5,238 bases of DNA. Source: Clostridia bacterium. GTDB taxonomy: Bacteria; Bacillota; Clostridia; UMGS1810. The position numbers and the translations under genes are program-made. Positions 1 through 5,238 of this stretch are shown piece after piece. Numbering within the stretch: position 1 is the first letter of the stretch; the number at the start of each line of letters is the position of its first letter. Under the pieces are notes generated by a model. The model ran no database searches. It saw nothing but the letters and a program-made list of their open reading frames with translations, and had not been told where the DNA came from. The stretch is from the NCBI GenBank assembly GCA_017549745.1, contig JAFYUA010000194.1:1-5238 (forward strand), read 5' to 3'.

Positions 1-174
1 ACGGGTATGCTTACACCCCACACGGGCAAAACTGCAGACGGTTTTGATTACTGTGTGTCGGAATACACAATTCCAAACCCTAAGCCCGAAAAAGAAATTG
101 CATACATTACCCTTTCTCACAGAGGCACAATGGATGCAAGCATCATACTTTTTGATATAAAAATCCAACAATAA
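1..174 (+). CDS. C-terminal end of a secreted-type beta-sandwich protein (5' partial)
   Basis: Frame 1 is open from the first base to a TAA at 172-174, giving the last 57 residues of a protein that begins upstream. The visible tail contains YTIPNPKPEKEIAYITLSH and ends ILFDIKIQQ. An aromatic/Pro-Asn-Pro segment, then a Lys-Glu-Ile strand, then a final hydrophobic strand at the very C-terminus resembles, from memory, the closing beta-strands of accessory beta-sandwich domains in bacterial glycoside hydrolases and other large secreted carbohydrate-active proteins. No catalytic residue can be assigned and the enzyme family cannot be named from this fragment. Only 16 bases separate its stop from the next start, and that spacer carries a ribosome binding site, so it is probably co-transcribed with the SLH genes that follow. 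That it is coding is well supported by the clean frame and immediate handover to the next gene; its function is inference. Confidence 0.72.
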   Translation, partial: TGMLTPHTGKTADGFDYCVSEYTIPNPKPEKEIAYITLSHRGTMDASIILFDIKIQQ

Positions 175-175
175 C

Positions 176-183
176 GAGGAGAG
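176..183 (+). promoter_or_regulatory. Ribosome binding site for the 191-1897 gene
   Basis: GAGGAGAG lies in the 16-base spacer after the upstream stop codon. The AGGAG core (177-181) ends nine bases before the ATG at 191, a normal spacing. It supports that ATG over the next in-frame Met (residue 16), which would remove the charged start of the signal peptide. Confidence 0.8.
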
Positions 184-190
184 TGAAGTC

Positions 191-268
191 ATGAAAACAG
201 ATAAAAATTTCATTGCGTGTATACTGAGCCTGTCTATGCTTTTTACAAGCTTTGCCCCGGCTTACGCG
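191..268 (+). other. Signal peptide of the SLH-anchored protein
   Basis: Residues 1-26: Lys2 and Lys5 form the positive start, residues 7-19 the hydrophobic core, and FAPAYA the cut region with Ala at -3 and -1, leaving Gln27 as mature N-terminus. There is no lipobox Cys at the cut site, so it is not a lipoprotein. Confidence 0.88.
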
Positions 269-1897
269 CAGAAGGATGCAATGGCAGTTACCGATGCAAT
301 GGGCAATCCCGTGTCAGGCTCGGTGCAGTCATCAGCTGATGTATATGTAAAGGGCAGTGCACAGCCCGGCGAGATTGCGATGGTAAGTGTTTTAAGACCG
401 ATGGAGGAGGGAACAGTCCTCAGCGACGGCAACCTCGGTATGCATCTTTACTGGGCAGACGATATGTTGGTGCCTTCAAACGGCAGCTATAGTTTTCCGC
501 TTGATTTTTCGCTTTGCTCCACAGGTGACTATGCCATAAGAGTGTCTTTTTCATCATCGGGCAGCACACTTAGTACCATTCAGTCTGTAATTAACGAAGA
601 AGACCGTGACGCCGCAATCCTTGCAATCAACTCTGCTGCCGATGCAGATGAAGTAAAAGATGTTTTTGTAAACAGTGCAGGCGCCCGCAACCTGAGCCTT
701 AATATAAGTGCTTATAACAGACTGAATGACACAAGCAAAACAGCGGTATTCAGTGCTGTGTTTGAGCACAAAAGCACCACTCCTCTCACAGTTGGCAACC
801 TGAGCGATTTCAACACAAATGTGTTTGTGCCTGCATGTGCACTGGCACTGTATAACCAGACAAATTCCGTTGATGTTATAAATGAGTTCTCCGATTGCTT
901 TAAGCTTTTGGAAAATACATACACCAATGCAACCAACAGCAAAATTTCATCAGAATCGCTTAAGTCAGCTGCACTGGGTGCAATATGCGCAAGCGATTAT
1001 TCTACAATTGCAGATATGCAAAAGGCATATGGAATAAGTGTGTGCTTGTATGCCATATATTCTGCGCCATGGCAGAGCTTTGACGGCATTGTAGGCGACA
1101 ACAGCTATCTTTTTGATAATATGCAAACTGCAACCTACAACAGCCTCAAATCAAAATCGCCTGTAGCTTTGGCGGTAAGCGGTGTGCTTTATGACTCTAA
1201 AGAGGCTTTTGTCAGTGCGTTTAATGCAGCCGTTCAAAAGCAGTATCTTGCAGAGCAAACTCCCTCGGGCGGAGAATCGGGCAGACCGTCGAATGACAGA
1301 GGCAGTTCGGTTGGCGTTGGCGGTGCTATATCGCCGTTGATTCCCGACTTTGAAGATCCAAGCTTTACCGATCTTGCAGGCTACGACTGGGCACAAGAAG
1401 CAATTGAATATCTTTTTGTCAAAGATTATGTGTCGGGTGTTGCCAATAACACCTTTGCACCTCAAAACACCGTTAAGCGCGAAGAATTTATCAAAATGCT
1501 CGTTTTGATTCTTGGCAAATACGATGCAAATGCAAAATGTGATTTTGCCGATGTCCCGATTGATAACTGGAGCTACAGTTATGTGGCATCTGCAGTCAAT
1601 GCAAATCTTGTAAAAGGAATTGATAATAATAACTTCGGCAGAGGTAACGAGATATCCCGTCAGGATGCATGTGTTCTCCTGCACAGGGCGCTTGGCGAAA
1701 CACTGGCAGATGGCGAGCCGAAGGAGTTTTCCGATGCAGAAGAGATTTCTGACTACGCCAAAGAAGCAGTGGACTCCGTAAGTGCCATGGGTCTGGTAAA
1801 TGGTATGGAAGACGGCAGCTTCAAACCATCAAATGTTATGACGCGTGCTGAGGCTGCAAAGCTTTTGTATGAGCTTTGCAAAGTGATAGGAGGTTAA
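191..1897 (+). CDS. Exported SLH-anchored surface protein (Ig-like domain, helical repeats, three C-terminal SLH domains)
   Basis: 568 residues. A Sec signal peptide (1-26) has a Lys-containing n-region, a hydrophobic core and a likely cut after AYA. Residues about 30-135 form a beta-rich, Ig-like sandwich (VYVKGSAQPGE, then GSYSFPLDF and TGDYAIRVSF strands). Residues about 136-352 are mainly helical and contain related units marked by AINSAADADEVKDVF, AYNRLND and TYNSLKSKS. A Gly/Ser/Pro-rich linker (about 356-385) leads to three SLH domains at about 391-440, 451-500 and 512-563. Their conserved binding-loop motifs read KREE, SRQD and TRAE, so the key Arg is kept in all three. SLH triplets of this type bind pyruvylated secondary cell-wall polymer, so the protein should be held non-covalently on the wall. 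No catalytic motif is visible, and no sortase motif. From memory, similar Ig, helical and SLH tails occur fused to large polysaccharide-active proteins in Clostridia; here the tail stands alone. The mature part has eight Cys, high for a surface protein. Confidence 0.93.
   Translation: MKTDKNFIACILSLSMLFTSFAPAYAQKDAMAVTDAMGNPVSGSVQSSADVYVKGSAQPGEIAMVSVLRPMEEGTVLSDGNLGMHLYWADDMLVPSNGSYSFPLDFSLCSTGDYAIRVSFSSSGSTLSTIQSVINEEDRDAAILAINSAADADEVKDVFVNSAGARNLSLNISAYNRLNDTSKTAVFSAVFEHKSTTPLTVGNLSDFNTNVFVPACALALYNQTNSVDVINEFSDCFKLLENTYTNATNSKISSESLKSAALGAICASDYSTIADMQKAYGISVCLYAIYSAPWQSFDGIVGDNSYLFDNMQTATYNSLKSKSPVALAVSGVLYDSKEAFVSAFNAAVQKQYLAEQTPSGGESGRPSNDRGSSVGVGGAISPLIPDFEDPSFTDLAGYDWAQEAIEYLFVKDYVSGVANNTFAPQNTVKREEFIKMLVLILGKYDANAKCDFADVPIDNWSYSYVASAVNANLVKGIDNNNFGRGNEISRQDACVLLHRALGETLADGEPKEFSDAEEISDYAKEAVDSVSAMGLVNGMEDGSFKPSNVMTRAEAAKLLYELCKVIGG
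596..1246 (+). repeat. Degenerate helical repeat region within the SLH-anchored protein
   Basis: Residues about 136-352. Two segments align without gaps at their starts: one from Tyr175 (YNRLNDTSKTAV) and one from Tyr316 (YNSLKSKSPVAL), sharing YN.L...S..A followed by hydrophobic positions. A weaker middle unit lies at about 254-285 (LKSAALGAICASDYSTIADMQKAY). Each ends in an amphipathic helix. The repeats are visible in protein, not in DNA, so they are old. The role is unknown; a spacer or protein-binding stalk between the Ig-like domain and the SLH anchor is plausible. Confidence 0.55.
1361..1879 (+). other. Three tandem SLH domains (cell-wall anchor)
   Basis: Each unit begins with an F.D segment, has a central helix ending in an LVKGIDNN- or LVNGMEDG-type turn, then an F.p.....R.E/D motif and a closing helix. 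Unit 1 has FTDLAGYDWAQEAIEYL and KREEF, unit 2 FADVPIDNWSYSYV and SRQDA, unit 3 FSDAEEISDYAKEAV and the canonical TRAEA. Three complete units are the normal number for a trimer-like SLH fold built in one chain. The last unit ends a few residues before the C-terminus. Confidence 0.92.
1888..1893 (+). promoter_or_regulatory. Ribosome binding site for the 1899-4511 gene, inside the previous coding region
   Basis: A perfect AGGAGG lies wholly within the last codons (ATA GGA GGT TAA) of the previous gene, where it encodes the terminal Ile-Gly-Gly. It ends five bases before the ATG at 1899. The preceding stop is at 1895-1897, leaving one base between the genes, so ribosomes ending one protein are placed to start the next. 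Confidence 0.9.
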
Positions 1898-1898
1898 T

Positions 1899-1976
1899 AT
1901 GAAAAACAGAATTTTATCCCTTTTACTTGCGTCGGCTATGCTGTTCGGAGTTATGGTTTTTCCGTCTTTTGCCGCG
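1899..1976 (+). other. Signal peptide of the 870-residue protein
   Basis: Lys2 and Arg4 precede a hydrophobic core (residues 5-21), followed by PSFAAQ. Signal peptidase I could cut after Ala25 or Ala26; the coordinates assume Ala26. No lipobox Cys is present. The ATG at 1899 is favoured over Met14 because only it gives a complete signal peptide. Confidence 0.87.
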
Positions 1977-4511
1977 CAGACGGAGACCATCGACTATTCG
2001 GGCGACATTGAATTTATAAATAAAGTGGGAATAACCGACGCTGATTTTGAAAATCTAAATGAACCCATAACCCGTCGCGGGGCGGTTGTTATGGCATTCG
2101 GTCTTTTGGGCAAGGACATCATATACCCTGAGTATAACGGTGAATTTGCCGATGTGAGTGTGGGCGATATTGATGGTGGAAAGCTCTCTTATGCCATTGC
2201 AAACGGCATTATAGCCAAAACAACCAACGGCAAGTTTCTTCCCGACGGCAAGGTAAAGTATATTGATGCCTTAAAGCTTGTTTTCAATTCTCTGAACTAT
2301 GGTCACCTTGTGCAGATTATGGGCAAGACCGACAGTGAATATTACAGACTTGCAAGTAAATATAAGGTAAGCGTGGAGCCTGCAAACACATCCGCTTTAA
2401 CCGTGGGTGAATTTGCCCGTCTTGTAGCACTTGCCTCACGCGCATCTCTTCTGAAGGTGGAAACCATAGAGGGCGATGGCTATATAACCTACAAATCTGA
2501 GGAAAATGTCACCGTGCTTTCTGAATATTATGACATATACTCAATAGAAGGCACAGTAGAAAAAAACAACTTCACATCTCTTTATGAAGCTGACCCTCTT
2601 TCTGATTGGGGCATCAGCATAGATGGTGTGGTCATTAACTGTGATGACACCACAGACACCCAGAATCTTTTGGGACGCAGAATAAATGCATGTTACCAAA
2701 AAGAAGGCATGGAGCTTGTTTACTATACCTTTGAAAACGACGATGACATTTTAAGATTAGAATGTGAAGATATCGAACAATACAATAATAATACTTATTA
2801 CTGCTCCGACGGTGCCAAAGAGAAAAAATATTCCTTTACTAAAGATGCCGCCATCATTTATAACGGCGTTGCAGTAACAAGCGCAGATTACAGTGCTTTC
2901 ATCACACAGTGTGGTTTTGTGCCTGCAAACGGACATGTTGAGCTTGTGAAAGGCGACGGCGGAAAATTTGATTGTATAAAAATCACAAACTACAAAACCT
3001 ATGTAGTGCAGGGCGTTGATGTGTACAATGAAAAGATCATTGATAAATACGGCGAGCCGATTCTGAGCCTTGACACTATAGAAAACCTCTTTGTGTGTGA
3101 TGCATCGGGCGAAGCTGTCAAGCTCGACTATATTGACGGTATGAATGTTCTTTCTGTTGCGGCGGCGCTCAATGGCCTATCTGCCAAAGTTTTCGTCACA
3201 GCCGAAGCGGTAGAGGGTGTTCTCACTTCCTGCAACGGCGAAAAAATTTGGCTTGAGGGAGAAGAGTTTAATCTGTCGGCATCGCTCAAAGAAAAAATAA
3301 GCAGCGGCACAATCAAGCTTCCGCAGCTTGGAGAGGAAACAGTCATCTATTTTGATGCACGCGGTTTGGTGGCTGTGTGTGAGCTTTCTCCAAACACAGG
3401 CTGGAACTATGGTTTTCTCACTCAAAAATCCCTGACAAGCGGCTTGGATCCCAAGCTCATGGTAAAACTTCTTACCACATCCGAAGGCTTCAAGGTATTT
3501 GATATTGCCCGAAATGTAAAAATAGACGGCGTATTATTCAAGAAAAATCCCAATGGTGCCTATACCGTTCTTACAAGTGATAAGCTCAATGTTCCCATAA
3601 AGTACAGAGTAAACGCATTTGATGAAATAAAAGAAATTGATACTCCCACAACGACGGGATCAAACGAAACTGAAACCGCTTTGAAGCCTGTTCATGACAG
3701 TGAGTCCACAAACTGGGTTCCCTATATATCTTCTTTCATGGGTGGTATCTTTATGAAACCCGGTGCTGTTTGCTTTACGGTGCCTCTTGTTCCGTCATCC
3801 GATGAGCGTGACTATGCAGTAGGAACAGTAGAAAGCCTGCTTAAAAAGGATGTCAAATACAGTGTGGCCGTGTATGGCGAAGCCCCTGGTGAGCTTGTAA
3901 ACACGGTTGTTGTTAACAGATCAAACAGCGTAGGCGGAGATATGGCAGAAGAGATCATTGCTGTTGCAGAAAATGTAACCCGTGCTTTTGATTCAGAGGG
4001 TAACGCAGTATGGAAAATTTATGCCGTCAAGGAAGGCGCATCAAGCACATGGACCGTAACAGATGATGTTTATAATCATTCTGCCGATGCCGACCCCATT
4101 GAAAAAGGCGACATAATAAGAATGCTCTGCAATGACAGACGCGAGGTTGCGGCACTGGAGCGCACCTTTGATAATGAAACCCGCAAAATTCAGGATGGCA
4201 TAACCGGTGAAAAAGTAACGGGTGTTTCGCCACACCTTTATCCCGGTGATGGTTCCCAAGATGTAGTGTTTGCTCTTGCATACGGAAAAGCATTAAAATT
4301 TAAAAACAACATTCTTCAGGTAATGTGTACTGATGCTGAAGGCTTACTGCACTACTACTATGCGGGCAGAGTTATTGTGGTGGACAAATCAGGCGTGCGC
4401 GTCGGCTCGGTTACCGATTTGGTATTTGATTCGTCCGGCGAAGCAGCTTCTAATATATTAATTGAAACGAGATATTTAAGACTTCGTACCATTGTAGTGT
4501 ACAAAGACTGA
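1899..4511 (+). CDS. Large exported protein with N-terminal SLH-like units and a long beta-modular region of unknown function
   Basis: 870 residues. The signal peptide (about 1-25 or 1-26, MKNR start, cut near SFA-A-Q) predicts export. Residues about 36-185 hold three divergent SLH-like units: ITRRGAVVMAFGLLG; FADVSVGDIDGGKLSYAIANGIIAK followed by FLPDGKVKYIDALKL; and a third ending LTVGEFARLVALAS. From about 210 to the end the sequence is beta-rich with repeated short modules, for example EGTV...ISIDGVVI (217-246) and EGVL...IWLEGEEF (439-457), plus landmarks DKYGEPILSLD (382-392), NVLSVAAALNG (416-426), GDIIRML (737-743) and a closing IVVYKD. From memory these landmarks occur in the same order in long SLH-bearing surface proteins of Clostridia; no function is established to my knowledge. 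No enzyme motif is seen. A low-complexity Thr/Ser/Glu linker lies at about 581-605. Twelve Cys are present in the mature part. It starts one base after the preceding gene, so their products are probably made together. Confidence 0.92.
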   Translation: MKNRILSLLLASAMLFGVMVFPSFAAQTETIDYSGDIEFINKVGITDADFENLNEPITRRGAVVMAFGLLGKDIIYPEYNGEFADVSVGDIDGGKLSYAIANGIIAKTTNGKFLPDGKVKYIDALKLVFNSLNYGHLVQIMGKTDSEYYRLASKYKVSVEPANTSALTVGEFARLVALASRASLLKVETIEGDGYITYKSEENVTVLSEYYDIYSIEGTVEKNNFTSLYEADPLSDWGISIDGVVINCDDTTDTQNLLGRRINACYQKEGMELVYYTFENDDDILRLECEDIEQYNNNTYYCSDGAKEKKYSFTKDAAIIYNGVAVTSADYSAFITQCGFVPANGHVELVKGDGGKFDCIKITNYKTYVVQGVDVYNEKIIDKYGEPILSLDTIENLFVCDASGEAVKLDYIDGMNVLSVAAALNGLSAKVFVTAEAVEGVLTSCNGEKIWLEGEEFNLSASLKEKISSGTIKLPQLGEETVIYFDARGLVAVCELSPNTGWNYGFLTQKSLTSGLDPKLMVKLLTTSEGFKVFDIARNVKIDGVLFKKNPNGAYTVLTSDKLNVPIKYRVNAFDEIKEIDTPTTTGSNETETALKPVHDSESTNWVPYISSFMGGIFMKPGAVCFTVPLVPSSDERDYAVGTVESLLKKDVKYSVAVYGEAPGELVNTVVVNRSNSVGGDMAEEIIAVAENVTRAFDSEGNAVWKIYAVKEGASSTWTVTDDVYNHSADADPIEKGDIIRMLCNDRREVAALERTFDNETRKIQDGITGEKVTGVSPHLYPGDGSQDVVFALAYGKALKFKNNILQVMCTDAEGLLHYYYAGRVIVVDKSGVRVGSVTDLVFDSSGEAASNILIETRYLRLRTIVVYKD
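2004..2453 (+). other. Divergent N-terminal SLH-like triplet
   Basis: Residues about 36-185. Helix, turn and motif spacing follow SLH domains, with the middle unit clearest (FADVSVGD, then AIANGIIAKTTNGKFLPDGKV). At the positions of the canonical TRAE motif the units read TRRG (58-61), KYID (120-123) and TVGE (168-171). Only the first keeps the Arg that in characterised SLH domains contacts the pyruvylated sugar. Wall binding may be weak or altered. Calling the first and third units SLH is less certain than the second. Confidence 0.66.
2547..3386 (+). repeat. Repeated beta module within the 870-residue protein
   Basis: Residues about 217-289 and 438-496 share a pattern: EG(T/V)(V/L), a short variable loop, an I.(I/L).G strand, a stretch ending in LG, then a YF or YTF strand and a final acidic residue near (R/C)LE or CEL. 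Between them lie a YNG turn (321-323) and the DKYGEPILSLD segment. Similarity is at protein level only and is weak, so the boundaries are approximate. Confidence 0.42.
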
Positions 4512-4512
4512 T

Positions 4513-4520
4513 AAGGAGGA
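4513..4520 (+). promoter_or_regulatory. Ribosome binding site for the 4530 gene
   Basis: AAGGAGGA begins two bases after the preceding TGA (4509-4511). The AGGAGG core (4514-4519) ends ten bases before the ATG at 4530, slightly long but functional spacing. It selects that ATG, which gives a full signal peptide. Confidence 0.85.
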
Positions 4521-4529
4521 TAAACTATT

Positions 4530-4607
4530 ATGAAAAAACTAATTTCTCTGATTCTTTCAGTTCTTCTTATGTTGTCTGTATTTCCCACAATAGGCTTTGC
4601 TGCTGCC
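4530..4607 (+). other. Signal peptide of the 3'-partial secreted protein
   Basis: Lys2 and Lys3 precede a long Leu/Ile/Val core (residues 4-18), then FPTIGFAAAN. A cut after Ala24 or Ala26 is possible; the coordinates assume Ala26. There is no lipobox Cys. Confidence 0.86.
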
Positions 4608-5238
4608 AATGAAACAAAGCTCTGGTATGAGGATTTTGAGGGAAAAAATCCCTTGCCAGGCTACAACATAATTAATGGAAATGGCAGTGTAAGCATAGTC
4701 AGCACCAAAACAGAATTTGACGGTAACGCTCTAAAAATCACAAGCGGTGACGCCATCACCAAAATAACAAAAGCAGGTTCTGTTTCGTGGGCTACCGACG
4801 AAGTAGGCGCCAGCTCTGTTGTTGTTTCCTTTGATTTTTTGATTACCGACAGCGCCGCTGAATTCTACATCTTTGGTTCAAATACCAAAGATGTGCTTAG
4901 CTACGGCAACGCGGTACAAAGGAACGAGTATTTCTGCCGTGCAAAATATGTTGAAGCCACCAAAAGCTATAAACTTTTGCGTAACGCTCATAATGAGACA
5001 GAAGATAAATGCTATATTGCCGATCTTCCACTTAATGTTAAAAATAACATTACCGCGGTCTTTATTCTCGCAGGCAGAACGGATAAAAATAATGATCCCT
5101 ACTATAGCATCGACACTATTTGTGTAAATGGTGAGCCTTACCGCTCGACGAATGCGTCCTCGTTCCCTGCTTATTATATGTCGGGTATTCAGACATCATC
5201 TATCGGTGATTTACGATTTGGTGCAAAAACTACGGGCG
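4530..5238 (+). CDS. Secreted protein with N-terminal laminin-G-like/carbohydrate-binding-like beta-sandwich (3' partial)
   Basis: The frame is open from ATG 4530 to the window edge: 236 full codons plus one base, no stop. A signal peptide occupies about residues 1-24 or 1-26 (MKKLISLILSVLLML core, cut near GFA-A-A). The mature protein opens with LWYEDFEG, typical of the first strand of LamG-like or CBM-like jelly-roll domains of bacterial secreted proteins. Strands VSIVSTK, NALKITSG, VVVSFDFLI and YSIDTICVNG follow, the last resembling the 'IDNV.V' closing strand of such domains. The family cannot be fixed, and any catalytic part would lie beyond the window. It follows the 870-residue gene by 18 bases with its own Shine-Dalgarno site and is most likely in the same operon. 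Three Cys (136, 161, 198) are present. That it is a real gene is strongly supported; substrate binding is inference. Confidence 0.88.
   Translation, partial: MKKLISLILSVLLMLSVFPTIGFAAANETKLWYEDFEGKNPLPGYNIINGNGSVSIVSTKTEFDGNALKITSGDAITKITKAGSVSWATDEVGASSVVVSFDFLITDSAAEFYIFGSNTKDVLSYGNAVQRNEYFCRAKYVEATKSYKLLRNAHNETEDKCYIADLPLNVKNNITAVFILAGRTDKNNDPYYSIDTICVNGEPYRSTNASSFPAYYMSGIQTSSIGDLRFGAKTTG

Larger units (their letters stand above)
1..5238 (+). other. Probable operon of four co-directional exported-protein genes
   Basis: Four frames follow each other on one strand with gaps of 16, 1 and 18 bases. Each gap holds or follows a clear Shine-Dalgarno site, and none has room for a terminator hairpin plus a promoter. 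The three visible starts all encode signal peptides. The operon's promoter and terminator must lie outside the window. Shared transcription is inferred from spacing only. Confidence 0.78.

Noticed and set aside
131..161. Possible promoter: TGGATG with TATAAA downstream, before the first SLH gene
   Set aside because: The -35 match is poor, spacing is 19 bases, and it falls inside the end of the upstream coding sequence where AT-rich codons explain the TATAAA.
175..190. Search for a terminator or promoter in the gene spacers (also 1898 and 4512-4529)
   Set aside because: The spacers are 16, 1 and 18 bases, hold only ribosome binding sites, and contain no hairpin or T-run.
1151..1684. A 177-codon open frame on the minus strand inside the first SLH gene
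   Set aside because: It lies wholly antisense to a convincing SLH-coding region, has no domain or signal-peptide pattern, and its Cys/Ile-rich composition is what the complement of this codon use gives.
4027..4293. Two overlapping minus-strand open frames near 4027-4293
   Set aside because: Both are antisense to the 870-residue gene, overlap each other in different frames, and show no recognisable motif.
2526..4508. Copper-amine-oxidase-like N-terminal domain as an explanation of the IDG-type strands in the 870-residue protein
   Set aside because: The strands share a general 'I.IDG' pattern, but the order of landmarks and module lengths do not follow that domain, and the resemblance is too short to support it.
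5033..5059. Inverted repeat TAATGTTA-AAAA-TAACATTA directly followed by the palindrome ACCGCGGT
   Set aside because: The stem is only 8 bp and AT-rich, sits inside a coding region and is not followed by a T-run, so it is not a terminator. One such perfect 8-bp stem with a short loop is expected by chance in several kilobases.
4873..5127. An 84-codon + strand open frame near the window's end
   Set aside because: It is in another frame within the signal-peptide-bearing gene that starts at 4530, whose frame stays open to the edge with a sensible protein. No good ribosome binding site precedes it.

Overview
The window is a compact, single-strand block of four genes for exported proteins. Spacers are only 16, 1 and 18 bases, so it reads as the middle of an operon. 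All genes are on the + strand and both ends are cut by the window. The three genes whose starts are visible each begin with a Sec-type signal peptide and a strong AGGAGG-type ribosome binding site. Surface layer homology (SLH) domains, the repeated purine-rich Shine-Dalgarno sites, moderate GC by eye and the architecture of the proteins point to a Gram-positive-type anaerobe of the Clostridia, probably an uncultured gut, rumen or digester member. Species cannot be named from this sequence.

Layout. (1) 1-174: the last 57 codons of a protein that starts upstream; its tail looks like the closing strands of a beta-sandwich of a secreted carbohydrate-related protein. (2) 191-1897: a 568-residue protein with signal peptide, Ig-like beta-sandwich, helical repeat region, Gly/Ser linker and three C-terminal SLH domains. 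(3) 1899-4511: an 870-residue protein with signal peptide, three divergent N-terminal SLH-like units and about 680 residues of repeated beta-rich modules with no recognised catalytic site. (4) 4530-5238: the first 236 codons of another secreted protein, with an N-terminal laminin-G-like or carbohydrate-binding-like beta-sandwich, running off the window.

How they may work together (inference): the products are made together and act outside the membrane. The second protein probably sits non-covalently on pyruvylated secondary cell-wall polymer through its SLH triplet. The third carries a related but degenerate module. The first and fourth look like secreted proteins that bind or process polysaccharide. 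A co-transcribed surface polysaccharide-handling or cell-envelope assembly is the most economical reading, but no enzyme active site is visible in the window, so the substrate is unknown.

There is no non-coding stretch longer than 18 bases, and I see no RNA gene, mobile element, CRISPR array, convincing promoter or terminator. The main points of interest are the large beta-modular region of the third gene, the degeneration of its SLH binding motifs beside an intact-looking SLH triplet in the previous gene, and the unusually high cysteine content of these exported proteins.
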